Of a stretch of DNA of 64,000 nt, positions 32,804-41,372 are shown in pieces. How positions within the stretch are numbered: position 1 is the stretch's first letter; every line of letters begins with the position of its first letter. The translations under genes were made by a program, and so were the position numbers. Source of the DNA: Hymenobacter sediminicola (GTDB lineage: Bacteria; Bacteroidota; Bacteroidia; Cytophagales; Hymenobacteraceae); the NCBI RefSeq assembly GCF_014250515.1, contig NZ_CP060202.1, positions 4,447,072 through 4,511,071 of the forward strand, in the 5' to 3' direction. Below the pieces are notes generated by a model that saw nothing but the letters and a program-made list of their open reading frames with translations, ran no database searches and had not been told where the DNA came from.

Positions 32804-34855
32804 CTATTCTTGGTTTTTTTTCTTCACCATCGTAAGGATAGTGGCAACGGCAACGGTTTCGCCGGTTTCGTCCGATACGTCTACCAGCCAGCGCACAATA
32901 CCTTTGGCTACGTCCTCGGCGTCGCGCTTTTCCTGCCCAATCTTCTCCTTCACTGTTAGTTTCACCCCGATGGTCATGCCGGGATAGACGGGTTTGGTGA
33001 AGCGGCACTCGTCGAGGCCGTAGTTGAGCAGTACGGGGCCTTTGCGCGGATCCACGAACATGCCGGCGGCCTTGCTGAGCACGTAGTAGCCGTGGGCTAC
33101 GCGCCCCGTGAAGAGAGTGCCTTCCAACGAAGTAGCATCTACATGGGCGTAAAAATTGTCGCCGGATACCTGCGCAAAGTTGGTGATATCCGCTTCCGAC
33201 ACGGTGTGGCGGTGCGTGGTGTAGGTCTGCCCGATTTCCAGCTCCTCGAAGTAGTGCTGGAAGGGGTGCTTGTCCTTCTCAATCTGCTTGGCTTTCGGCT
33301 GATATACTTCCGTAATGGCCGTAATCATGCTTGGGGAACCCTGAATGGCAACGCGCTGCATAAAGTGCTCTACGCCGCGCATGCCGCCCATTTCCTGGCC
33401 CCCACCCGCCCGGCCGGGTCCGCCGTGGATGAGCAGCGGCAGCGGCGAGCCATGCCCGGTGCTTTCCTTGGCTACTTCGCCGTTGAGAACCAGAATGCGG
33501 CCGTGGTGTGTGGCCGCGCCCAGCACGAATTCCTGCGCCGTAGCGGGGTCGTTGGTGGCTACGGAGCACACCAGGGAGCCTTTACCAAGGTTGGCCAGCT
33601 GAATGGCTTCGTCCACGTTCTTGTAGGGCATGAGCGTCGCCACCGGCCCGAAAGCTTCGATTTCGTGGCTGTCGGTGAACTTGAACGGCTCGGAGTTCAG
33701 CAGCACAATCGGCGACATGAAAGCCCCGGTTTTGCAGTCGCCGCCAATCACCTGCACGTTGTCCAGGTCGCCGTACACGATGGGTGTGTTTTTGGCCAGG
33801 CGCTGCACCTGCTCACGCACACGCTTCACCTGCTCAAGGCCAGCCAAAGCGCCCATGCGTACGCCTTCAGCCTGCGGATGGCCCACGGTGGTTTGCGCCA
33901 GGGCTTTGCCAAGGGCAATCTGCACGTCTTCCAGCAGGTTTTCGGGCACGATGGCGCGGCGGATGGCGGTGCATTTCTGCCCGGCCTTGGCCGTCATTTC
34001 CTTCCGTATCTCCTTGATGAACAGGTCAAATTCCATGGTTCCCGGTACCGCATCTGGCCCGAGCACGGCCGCGTTCAGCGAATCGGCTTCCATGGTGAAA
34101 GGCACGGCTTCGGAGAGGATGCGCGGGTGGCCCTTGAGCTTGCGGCCGGTTTCAGCCGAGCCCGTAAAGGTCACCACGTCCTGGTAAGTCACATGGTCGA
34201 GGATGCCCTGGCCCGAGCCTACGACCAGCTGCAGTGCGCCTTCGGGCAGAATTTTGGAGGCAATAATTTCGCGCACGACGGCCTCGGTGAGGTAAGCGGA
34301 GGGCAGCGCCGGTTTGATGATGGCCGGCATACCGGCCAGCAGGTTCACCGCAATTTTCTCCAGCATGCCCCAGATGGGGAAGTTGTAGGCATTGATGTGC
34401 ACGGCCACGCCTTCCTTCGGCACCATAATGTGGTGGCCCATGAAGTTGCCGGCCTTCGACAGCGCAATGGGGTCCGACTCTACGTAGAAGGGCTTGTCGG
34501 GAAACTTGCGACGCAGCGAGGCATTGGCAAACAGGTTGCCGATACCGCCCTCAATGTCAATCCAAGAGTCGTCGCGGGTGGCGCCGCTACGGTAGCTGAG
34601 TGTGTAGAAATCTTCCTTTTTGCTGTCGAGGTGCAGCGCCAGGGCCTTGATCATGCGGCCCCGCTCGTGGAAGGTCATGTTGCGCAGCGCCTTATTGCCG
34701 ACCCGGCGGGCGTAGTCGAGCATGGCGGCAAAGTCCAAGCCTTCGCCATTGGCAATGGCCACCACTTCGCCGGTGCTGGCGTCGTAGAGTTCCTGCTGGT
34801 CGCCGGTACCGGCCATCCAGCGGCCCAGGGCGTAGTTTCCGAGAAGTTCAGGCAT
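32804..34855 (-). CDS. paaZ: PaaZ, bifunctional oxepin-CoA hydrolase / semialdehyde dehydrogenase
   Basis: 683 residues from ATG 34855, the start that matches the family MxxLGNYALGRW; a 19-residue extension to 34912 is spurious-looking. The aldehyde dehydrogenase domain (about 1-510) has the catalytic Cys in GQKCTAIRR (about 270) and TFTGSAETGRKL; the C-terminal MaoC/R-hydratase domain (about 545-675) has the FxxVSGDNFYAHVD hydratase motif. Opens the oxepin-CoA ring and oxidises the resulting aldehyde to 3-oxo-5,6-dehydrosuberyl-CoA. Both domains look complete. Confidence 0.95.
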   Translation of the reverse strand: MPELLGNYALGRWMAGTGDQQELYDASTGEVVAIANGEGLDFAAMLDYARRVGNKALRNMTFHERGRMIKALALHLDSKKEDFYTLSYRSGATRDDSWIDIEGGIGNLFANASLRRKFPDKPFYVESDPIALSKAGNFMGHHIMVPKEGVAVHINAYNFPIWGMLEKIAVNLLAGMPAIIKPALPSAYLTEAVVREIIASKILPEGALQLVVGSGQGILDHVTYQDVVTFTGSAETGRKLKGHPRILSEAVPFTMEADSLNAAVLGPDAVPGTMEFDLFIKEIRKEMTAKAGQKCTAIRRAIVPENLLEDVQIALGKALAQTTVGHPQAEGVRMGALAGLEQVKRVREQVQRLAKNTPIVYGDLDNVQVIGGDCKTGAFMSPIVLLNSEPFKFTDSHEIEAFGPVATLMPYKNVDEAIQLANLGKGSLVCSVATNDPATAQEFVLGAATHHGRILVLNGEVAKESTGHGSPLPLLIHGGPGRAGGGQEMGGMRGVEHFMQRVAIQGSPSMITAITEVYQPKAKQIEKDKHPFQHYFEELEIGQTYTTHRHTVSEADITNFAQVSGDNFYAHVDATSLEGTLFTGRVAHGYYVLSKAAGMFVDPRKGPVLLNYGLDECRFTKPVYPGMTIGVKLTVKEKIGQEKRDAEDVAKGIVRWLVDVSDETGETVAVATILTMVKKKNQE

Positions 34856-34945
34856 GATAGAGGGAGGATGCAATGATGGAAGAATCGGGAAACAGACGCT
34901 TTTATCAAGCAAGCTGATTCCGTACTGGGTGCTTACAATTCCGGG

Positions 34946-36151
34946 CTATACCCGCTCAATAACAGCGGCGTAGCCCTGGCCCACACCAATGCACATCGTC
35001 ACGAGGGCGTAGCGCTTTTGCTGGCGGTGCAGCTCCCGAACGGCGGCGTTGAGGATACGCGCGCCGCTCATGCCCAGCGGGTGGCCCAAAGCAATGGCGC
35101 CGCCGTTGGGGTTGATGCGCGGGTCGTTGTCTTGGAGGCCGAAGGCGCGGATGCAGGCTATGCTTTGCGCGGCAAATGCCTCGTTTAACTCAATTACGTC
35201 GATGTCGTTGAGCGCCAGGCCGGCCTTTTTCAGGGCCTGATGGGAAGCGGGCACCGGCCCGATACCCATGATGCGCGGCTCCACGCCGGCCACGCCCATG
35301 CTCACGATGCGGGCTTTGGGCGTCAGGTTGTGTTGCCGGATGCCGTCCTCGGAGGCAAGCAGTAGCGCGGCGGCGCCGTCATTCAGACCCGAGGCATTAC
35401 CAGCCGTTACGGTGCCGGTTTTGCGGAAGGCGGGGCGCAGTTTGGCTAGTCCTTCCAGCGTGGTAGCAGGCTTCAAGAACTCGTCCTCAGCAAACTGGAG
35501 TGGCTCGCCTTTGCGCTGCGGAATGCCCACAGCCACAATTTCCTCGCCGAGCCGGCCACTACGTTGCGCTTCGGCGGCTTTTTGTTGGGAGTGCAGGGCA
35601 AACTGGTCCTGGTCGTCGCGGCTGATGCCGTACTGGTCCACCAGATTTTCGGCCGTTTCGCCCATGGCATCGGTGCCGTACAACTCCTGCATGCGCGGGT
35701 TGATGAAGCGCCAGCCGAAGCTGGAGTCAGCCATCTGCGAGTCGGTGCCGAAGCCTTTGGACGGTTTCGACATCACCAACGGCGCGCGAGTCATGTTTTC
35801 CACACCGCCGGAAATGAACAGGTCACCGTCGCCGCTCTGGATGGCGCGGGCCGCCCCGATGCTGGCCGAGAGGCCGGAAGCGCAGAGGCGGTTCACGGTT
35901 TCGCCGGGCACGGTGGTGGGCAGGCCGGCCAGCAGCAGCGCCATACGGGCCACGTTGCGGTTGTCTTCGCCGGCCTGGTTGGCGCAGCCCAGAATAACGT
36001 CGGCAATGGCGGCCGGGTCGGCGGACGGATTGCGGCGGAGCAGCTCCCGGATGGTCAGGGCCGCGAGGTCGTCGGGCCGAACGGCAGAAAGTGTCCCGCC
36101 GAAGTTGCCGATGGGCGTCCGAATGTCGTCAATGATATAGGCTTGGTTCAT
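34946..36151 (-). CDS. paaJ: PaaJ, 3-oxoadipyl-CoA / 3-oxo-5,6-dehydrosuberyl-CoA thiolase
   Basis: 401 residues. Thiolase motifs: active Cys in NRLCASGLSAS (about 90), NEAFAAQS (about 305-312), GGAIALGHPLGMSGAR (about 355-370, His) and the final CIGVGQG (Cys). It cleaves beta-ketoacyl-CoA esters to acetyl-CoA and succinyl-CoA in the last steps of phenylacetate breakdown. Thirty-three bases separate it from paaI; one transcript is likely. Confidence 0.95.
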   Translation of the reverse strand: MNQAYIIDDIRTPIGNFGGTLSAVRPDDLAALTIRELLRRNPSADPAAIADVILGCANQAGEDNRNVARMALLLAGLPTTVPGETVNRLCASGLSASIGAARAIQSGDGDLFISGGVENMTRAPLVMSKPSKGFGTDSQMADSSFGWRFINPRMQELYGTDAMGETAENLVDQYGISRDDQDQFALHSQQKAAEAQRSGRLGEEIVAVGIPQRKGEPLQFAEDEFLKPATTLEGLAKLRPAFRKTGTVTAGNASGLNDGAAALLLASEDGIRQHNLTPKARIVSMGVAGVEPRIMGIGPVPASHQALKKAGLALNDIDVIELNEAFAAQSIACIRAFGLQDNDPRINPNGGAIALGHPLGMSGARILNAAVRELHRQQKRYALVTMCIGVGQGYAAVIERV

Positions 36152-36184
36152 TGCAATTAAAAGTTATCAGGTGCCGGTGCGCGG

Positions 36185-36625
36185 CTACAGTATCTCGTTG
36201 CTGGTGCGGTAGGCGGTGCCTTTGAATAGGGCCAGCACTACACCGTGCTGGTTGGTGGCGCGCACCTGGTACACGCCGACTTTGTGCTTAAGGCTTTCTT
36301 CGCGGGCTTCTACCGTAATTACGTCGCCGAGCTTGCCGGCTTCGAGGTAGTCGATGGTGACGGTGAGGCCCACGCTCTGGCGGCCGTGGCTGTTGCAGGC
36401 AAAAGCAAACGCCGAGTCGGCAGCCGCGAAGGTGACACCGCCGTGCAGCGCCGCAAAACCGTTGAGCATATCGGGGCGCACCGTGAAGCGCAGGCGGCAG
36501 TAGCCGGCCCCCACTTCCTGCACTTCCAGCCCAAGCAGCTTGCTGAACGCATCATGCTGCAGCATCCGGTTTTTTACGGCCTCGGCGGTACTGCTAGTGC
36601 TGGCGGTTTCCAACAGGTGCTCCAT
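36185..36625 (-). CDS. paaI: PaaI, hotdog-fold acyl-CoA thioesterase
   Basis: 146 residues. Hotdog fold with the PaaI pattern: MLNGFAALHGGVTFAAADS (about 62-80; the Asp of HGGVTFAAAD is catalytic) and SVGLTVTIDYLEAG. It rescues CoA from dead-end aryl- or hydroxyacyl-CoAs in the phenylacetate route. Its start lies inside the end of paaH (32-base overlap), so translation is coupled. Confidence 0.93.
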   Translation of the reverse strand: MEHLLETASTSSTAEAVKNRMLQHDAFSKLLGLEVQEVGAGYCRLRFTVRPDMLNGFAALHGGVTFAAADSAFAFACNSHGRQSVGLTVTIDYLEAGKLGDVITVEAREESLKHKVGVYQVRATNQHGVVLALFKGTAYRTSNEIL

Positions 36626-37790
36626 GCTGAAAAAAGGTATGGCCGGCCGACACCATACGGCGCAGCAGCGGGCTGGCGCGGTAGCGGTCCTCGTGGTACT
36701 CGTGGTAGAGGTCGTCGAGCGTAGTCAGGACGTTTTGCAGGCCCAGCTCATCGGCCCAGGCCAGCAGGCCTTTGGGATAGTTGACGCCTTTGGTCATGGC
36801 CAGCTCCAGGTCCTGCTTCGAGGCAACGTTCAGGGCCAGCGCGTCTACGGCTTCGTTGATGAGCATGGCCAGGATACGGTGCAGCACCTGGCCGCCTAGC
36901 ACTTCGTCGCGGGTGGGTTCGGGCGGCACGGCACCTTCGCGGTAGTCATAGAAGCCGCTGCCCGCCTTCCGGCCGTAGTAGCCGGCCTCAAACAGGCGCT
37001 TCTGGGTGAAGCTGGGCTTGTAGCGTGGGTCGAAGAAAAAGCTGGTGAACACCGACTCCGTGACGCGGTAATTCACGTCGTGACCGATGAAATCCATCAG
37101 CGTAAACGGCCCCATCCGGAAGCCGCCCAGCTCAGTCATGGCCCAGTCGATGGTTGCCATATCGGCAATTCCTTCTTCCAGAATCCGGATGGCTTCGCCA
37201 TAAAATGGCCGCGCCACACGGTTCACAATGAAGCCCGGCGTGTCTTTGGTGAGCACCGGCAGCTTGCCCCAACTTTGCACCAGCGCCCGGATTTCCTCGG
37301 CGAGACCAGCGCGGGTCTGCACGGCCGGAATTACTTCCACCAGCTGCATAATGGGCGCCGGATTGAAGAAGTGAATGCCGACAAACCGCTCCGGTTTCTG
37401 GCAGGCCGCCGCAATGGACGCAATAGACAGCGAGGACGTGTTGCTGGCCAGCACGCAGTCATCGGATACCACCGCTTCCACGTCCTGGAACACAGCCTGC
37501 TTCACGGCTACATCTTCCACTATGGCCTCGATTACCAGGCCGCACTCCGCAAAATGGTCCATGTCGGAGCAGGCCCGGATGCGGCCGATGGCAGCTTCCG
37601 CGTCGGCCGACGTGATTTTGCCTTTTTCAGCCAGCTTGCGCAGGCTGGCTTCGATACCAGTGGTGGCCCGCTGCAGAGCGGCGGCATTCTGATCGAGCAG
37701 GCACACGGGGTGGCCAGCCTGGGCCACTACCTGCGCAATGCCCGCGCCCATGGCCCCACTCCCGATGATTCCGACGGTGAACTTGCTCAT
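36594..37790 (-). CDS. paaH: PaaH, 3-hydroxyacyl-CoA dehydrogenase
   Basis: 398 residues. Rossmann glycine motif GSGAMGAGIAQVVAQAG (11-27), the signature HFFNPAPIMQLVEVI (about 145) and C-terminal 3HCDH domains (about 190-300 and 310-385). Oxidises 3-hydroxyadipyl-CoA with NAD+. Overlaps both neighbours (paaG by 4 bases). Length is shorter than E. coli PaaH (475) because of a shorter C-terminal part. Confidence 0.93.
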   Translation of the reverse strand: MSKFTVGIIGSGAMGAGIAQVVAQAGHPVCLLDQNAAALQRATTGIEASLRKLAEKGKITSADAEAAIGRIRACSDMDHFAECGLVIEAIVEDVAVKQAVFQDVEAVVSDDCVLASNTSSLSIASIAAACQKPERFVGIHFFNPAPIMQLVEVIPAVQTRAGLAEEIRALVQSWGKLPVLTKDTPGFIVNRVARPFYGEAIRILEEGIADMATIDWAMTELGGFRMGPFTLMDFIGHDVNYRVTESVFTSFFFDPRYKPSFTQKRLFEAGYYGRKAGSGFYDYREGAVPPEPTRDEVLGGQVLHRILAMLINEAVDALALNVASKQDLELAMTKGVNYPKGLLAWADELGLQNVLTTLDDLYHEYHEDRYRASPLLRRMVSAGHTFFQHGAPVGNRQH

Positions 37791-38572
37791 TGCCCGGTGA
37801 AGCTAGGTTGGCGTTTTTCAAGGAAAGCCGACACGCCTTCCCTGTAGTCGGAAGTGGCGCCGGCCCGCAGCTGAAAGTCGGCTTCGTAGCGGAGCTGCTG
37901 GGTCAGGTCTTTGCTGAACGTCACGTTCAGGAGCTGCTTGGTGTAGGCCAAGCCTTTGGTGGGCATGGCGGCCAGCTTGCGCACCAGTGTCTGCACTTCC
38001 TGCTCAAACACGTCGTCGGCAAATGCCTTGTAAATCATGCCCATCTGCACCGCTTCAGTGGCCGAAACCTTGTCGCCGGTCAGCATCAGGGCCGAGGCGC
38101 GCTGCATGCCAATCAAGCGGGGCAGAAAGTACGTCCCGCCGCTGTCCGGAATCAGCCCGATCTTGCTGAAAGCCTGGATGAAAGAAGCTGACTCCTTAGC
38201 TACTACGATGTCGCAGGCCAGGGCCAGGTTGGCGCCCGCGCCGGCGGCCACGCCATTCACGGCGGCCACCACCGGCTTGTCCAGCGCCCGAATCAGCTCC
38301 ACAATCGGGTTATAGTGCTTCTCCACAATCTCCGCTACTTCCGGGCTATCCGGGCCCGTAATTTCCGCCAGATCCTGCCCTGCACAGAAGGCCTTGCCAG
38401 TACCCGTGAGCAACACAGCGCGTACTTCCGGGTTCTGCTGGCAATCCTGCAAATGCTGCTGCAGCGCCAGCGCCACTTCCTTATTAACGCTGTTGAAAAC
38501 GTGGGGCCGGTTGAAGCAGATAGTAGCGACGCCGCCATCAAGGGAGAAAAGCAGTGAAGGAGTTTCGGACAT
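37787..38572 (-). CDS. paaG: PaaG, 1,2-epoxyphenylacetyl-CoA isomerase
   Basis: 261 residues, crotonase fold. AFCAGQDLAEITGPDS (about 62-77), NGVAAGAGANLALACD and IGLIPDSGGTYFLPRLIG (about 140-157), the last typical of PaaG, where an Asp replaces the second crotonase Glu. Isomerises the epoxide to oxepin-CoA and later shifts a double bond. First gene of the paaGHIJ-Z group, downstream of the 38605 repeat. Confidence 0.92.
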   Translation of the reverse strand: MSETPSLLFSLDGGVATICFNRPHVFNSVNKEVALALQQHLQDCQQNPEVRAVLLTGTGKAFCAGQDLAEITGPDSPEVAEIVEKHYNPIVELIRALDKPVVAAVNGVAAGAGANLALACDIVVAKESASFIQAFSKIGLIPDSGGTYFLPRLIGMQRASALMLTGDKVSATEAVQMGMIYKAFADDVFEQEVQTLVRKLAAMPTKGLAYTKQLLNVTFSKDLTQQLRYEADFQLRAGATSDYREGVSAFLEKRQPSFTGQ

Positions 38573-38604
38573 GATTGGTTGGGGTGGGAAAGAACAAAAT
38601 CGTT

Positions 38605-38638
38605 CGTCATGCTCCGGCAGCGCTCAGCACGACGTTCT
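38605..38638. repeat. 34-bp intergenic inverted repeat, copy B
   Basis: Same length and layout as 32764-32797; five differences, mainly in the loop. It separates paaABCD from paaGHIJ-Z, and copy A separates paaZ from the hydratase gene, so it marks block borders in the regulon. Confidence 0.72.
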
Positions 38639-38656
38639 TATTGATGGTGCGTCAGC

Positions 38657-39169
38657 TTATGCGTGGCACTTGAAGTAGTCGAAGGGCTCCAGGCAGTCGT
38701 CGCACTGGTAGTGGGCTTTGCAGGCAGTGGAACCGAACTGGCTGACCATATGCGTGTGCTCGGACTTGCAGAGCGGGCAGCGCACGGCCGTATCCTTCCC
38801 GAACAGATTGAGCATGTGGCCGGTGGCCGTGCCGTCAACAGGCGGAGCAATACCGTATTCTTCCAGCTTCTGGCGGCCGGCCTGGCTCATCCAGTCCGTG
38901 GTCCAGGCGGGGCTGAGCTGGTTGTGGATGTGCAGCTTAGTGATACCCTCCGCCAACAGCAGCAGCCGGATTTCGGTGGCAATGACGTTCATGGCCGGGC
39001 AGCCGGAGTATGTGGGCGTGATGGTGACGTGGACTTCCTCGCCCTCTACCCGCACGGCGCGCACGATGCCCAAATCCAGGATGCTGAGCACGGGCACTTC
39101 CGGGTCGGAAACGCCTTCCAGCAGCTGCCAGATGTGCTCCTCAGTCGGTGGTGCCAGTTGCTCTACCAT
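38657..39169 (-). CDS. paaD: PaaD, iron-sulfur assembly-like subunit of the phenylacetyl-CoA epoxidase system
   Basis: 170 residues. MIP18/DUF59 domain (about 12-85: DPEVPVLSILDLGIVR, TPTYSGCPAMNVI with the family Cys) and a C-terminal zinc-ribbon: CPLCKSEHTH (about 137) and CKAHYQCDDC (about 154-163). It is needed to mature the multicomponent epoxidase. Overlaps paaC by 7 bases. Confidence 0.93.
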   Translation of the reverse strand: MVEQLAPPTEEHIWQLLEGVSDPEVPVLSILDLGIVRAVRVEGEEVHVTITPTYSGCPAMNVIATEIRLLLLAEGITKLHIHNQLSPAWTTDWMSQAGRQKLEEYGIAPPVDGTATGHMLNLFGKDTAVRCPLCKSEHTHMVSQFGSTACKAHYQCDDCLEPFDYFKCHA

Positions 39170-39969
39170 TGCAAACCAGGATAAGTACGTTGCATGTATT
39201 GCAGCTCGGCCAGCAAATAGCCCAGATGCTCTGTATGGCGGCCATCTTTGCCACCTTTCTGCATAAACACGCCCTCAGGCACCGCCAACGTGGCTTCCTC
39301 GAACACACGAGCTACGTGAGCGTCAACCTGCTGCTGGATAGCAGAATAATCGGGCGCGAAACCGGCAGCCTGCAGGGCTTTTTCGGTGGCCGAAGGTGTG
39401 GTCAGTTCGCCGGTATAACGCCACAGGTTATCAATGGCTTTTTCTACGCGGCGGCGACTTTCCTCAGTGCCGTCTCCCAGCCGAATCACCCACTCGGCGC
39501 TCCACTTGATGTGGTAGGCCGCCTCTTTCACTGACTTCTCAGCAATGGCCGCCAGCTGCGCATCGGGGCCCGACTTGAGCTGAAGCAGCAGGTGGTAATG
39601 GAAACAGTCGTAGAGGAACTGCCGCACGATGGTGCCTGCGAAGTCGCCGTTGGGCTGCTCTACCAGCAGCGGGTTGCGGTATTCCACTGCGCTGCGCAGG
39701 TAGGCCAGATCATCCTCGGTGCGGCCTTTGCCTTCCAGCTCGGCAGCATACTGATAGTAGCTGCGAGCCTCCCCCAGAAAATCCAGCGCAATATTGGCTA
39801 GGGCCAGATCCTGCTCCAGAATGGGGCCGTGGCCACACCATTCCGATAGGCGATGGGCCAGAATCAGGCTGGTATCGGCCAGCTGCAGCACATAGGCAAA
39901 CAGCTGCGCCCGGATTTCGGGGGGGGTGGCAGCTGTGGCTTGTACGGGCATCGTGGAATCCGTCATCAT
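39163..39969 (-). CDS. paaC: PaaC, structural subunit of phenylacetyl-CoA epoxidase
   Basis: 268 residues, helical ferritin-like fold. ADTSLILAHRLSEWCGHGPI, EEDIALANIALDFLGEAR-type EQDLALANIALDFLGEAR (about 53-70) and DLAYLRSAVEYRNPLLVEQP are family landmarks. Lacks the iron ligands of PaaA and acts as its partner. Its ATG overlaps the paaB stop (TAATG). Confidence 0.93.
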   Translation of the reverse strand: MMTDSTMPVQATAATPPEIRAQLFAYVLQLADTSLILAHRLSEWCGHGPILEQDLALANIALDFLGEARSYYQYAAELEGKGRTEDDLAYLRSAVEYRNPLLVEQPNGDFAGTIVRQFLYDCFHYHLLLQLKSGPDAQLAAIAEKSVKEAAYHIKWSAEWVIRLGDGTEESRRRVEKAIDNLWRYTGELTTPSATEKALQAAGFAPDYSAIQQQVDAHVARVFEEATLAVPEGVFMQKGGKDGRHTEHLGYLLAELQYMQRTYPGLQW

Positions 39970-40256
39970 TACATGTGCTTGATGGAATCCGGCACCTGGT
40001 AAAAGGTCGGATGGCGGTAGATTTTGTCGTTGGCCGGCTCGTAGAAGGCGGCCGCATCGTCGGGGTTGGAGGCGTGCACATTCGTCGACTCCACCACCCA
40101 GATGCTCACGCCTTCGAGGCGGCGCGTGTACACGTCGCGGGCATTCTGGATGGCCATTTCGGCATCAGCAGCGTGCAGGCTGCCCACGTGTTTATGGTCG
40201 AGGCCCTGCTTGCTGCGGATGAAAACTTCCCACAGCGGCCATTCTTTTTGGGTCAT
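39969..40256 (-). CDS. paaB: PaaB, small subunit of phenylacetyl-CoA epoxidase
   Basis: 95 residues, typical length. WPLWEVFIRSKQGLDHKHVG at the start, SLHAADAEMAIQNARDVYTR, then VVESTNVHASNP. Bridges the PaaAC dimers. An 84-base gap to paaA holds a CATCCGGC/GCCGGATG hairpin (40290-40320) that may tune expression. Confidence 0.93.
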   Translation of the reverse strand: MTQKEWPLWEVFIRSKQGLDHKHVGSLHAADAEMAIQNARDVYTRRLEGVSIWVVESTNVHASNPDDAAAFYEPANDKIYRHPTFYQVPDSIKHM

Positions 40257-40340
40257 GATTCGGGTAAATTATACTCGGCACTTGAAGCACATCCGGCGTA
40301 GGCGCGGCTTCGGCCGGATGCGCTTGGTTGTCTGACTAAG

Positions 40341-41300
40341 CTAGGCAGCTACAGCTTCGCGCTGCTTGCGCTGCTTGCGCTTTTCGGCGTGGGCCAGGGC
40401 AGCTTCGCGCACCCAGGCACCTTCTTCGTGAGCCTGCACGCGGGCCTGCAGACGCTCTTTGTTGCACATACCGTTGCCTTTCACCACGTTCCAGAACTCC
40501 TCCCAGTCCACGTCGCCGAAGTCGTAACCCTGCTTGGCTTCGTTCCACTTCAGGTCCGGGTCGGGCACCGTGAGGCCCAGGAATTCGGCCTGAGGCACCA
40601 TCATGTCCACGAATTTCTGGCGCAGCTCGTCGTTGGTGAAGCGCTTGATGCGCCAGTTCATCGACTGTGCCGTGTTAGGTGAGTCCGCATCCGCCGGTCC
40701 GAACATCATTAGCGTGGGCCACCACCAGCGGTTCAGGCCTTCCTGGGCCATGGCCTTCTGCTCCGGCGAACCTTCGCACAGCGTCTGCATGATTTCGAAT
40801 CCTTGGCGCTGGTGGAAGCTTTCTTCTTTGCACACCCGCACCATAGCGCGGGCATAGGGGCCATAGGATGTGCGGCACAGCGGCACCTGGTTCAGAATGG
40901 CGGCACCATCTACCAGCCACCCCACGCAGCCCATATCGGCCCAACTCAGGGTGGGGTAGTTGAAAATGCTCGAATACTTGGCCTTGCCGGAGTGCAGGTC
41001 GGCCAGCATTTGGTCGCGGGAGGCACCCAGAGTTTCGGCAGCCGAGTAGAGATAGAGGCCGTGGCCAGCTTCGTCCTGCACCTTGGCCAGCAGAATGGAT
41101 TTGCGCTTGAGCGAAGGAGCCCGCGTAATCCAGTTGCCTTCAGGCAGCATCCCAACCAGCTCTGAGTGCGCGTGCTGCGAAATCTGCCGAATCAGCGTCT
41201 TGCGGTAGGCATCGGGCATCCAGTCCTTGGGCTCGATGCGGACATCGGCGTCAATGCGGGCCTGAAACTGTTCTTCCTGGGTGAGTTCTAGCGTTTCCAT
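40341..41300 (-). CDS. paaA: PaaA, catalytic di-iron subunit of phenylacetyl-CoA epoxidase
   Basis: 319 residues. Di-iron ligands: VQDEAGHGLYLY (about 73-84) and CKEESFHQRQGFEIM (about 157-171), the two ExxH motifs. Oxygenates phenylacetyl-CoA to the 1,2-epoxide with PaaBC, electrons from PaaE. First gene of paaABCD; a palindromic site and promoter lie just upstream. Confidence 0.95.
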   Translation of the reverse strand: METLELTQEEQFQARIDADVRIEPKDWMPDAYRKTLIRQISQHAHSELVGMLPEGNWITRAPSLKRKSILLAKVQDEAGHGLYLYSAAETLGASRDQMLADLHSGKAKYSSIFNYPTLSWADMGCVGWLVDGAAILNQVPLCRTSYGPYARAMVRVCKEESFHQRQGFEIMQTLCEGSPEQKAMAQEGLNRWWWPTLMMFGPADADSPNTAQSMNWRIKRFTNDELRQKFVDMMVPQAEFLGLTVPDPDLKWNEAKQGYDFGDVDWEEFWNVVKGNGMCNKERLQARVQAHEEGAWVREAALAHAEKRKQRKQREAVAA

Positions 41301-41316
41301 ACCGGTTCAACAAAGA

Positions 41317-41338
41317 TTAACTAACAATCGTTAGTTAA
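41317..41338. promoter_or_regulatory. palindromic operator upstream of paaA
   Basis: TTAACTAAC and GTTAGTTAA pair perfectly around AATC, 17 bases before the paaA start. It closely fits the CNAACGNNCGTTNG-type site recalled for TetR-family PaaR of Thermus. The TetR protein encoded two genes upstream is the natural binder. Confidence 0.72.
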
Positions 41339-41372
41339 ATGTAAGGAAAATTATTCTGCTGGGCAGAGCAAC

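Noticed and set aside
33092..34876. A very long plus-strand open frame (594 codons) opposite paaZ
   Set aside because: The minus strand encodes complete PaaZ; the plus-strand product is low-complexity, rich in His, Gly and Arg, and has no family features. Long antisense frames are normal in GC-rich genes.
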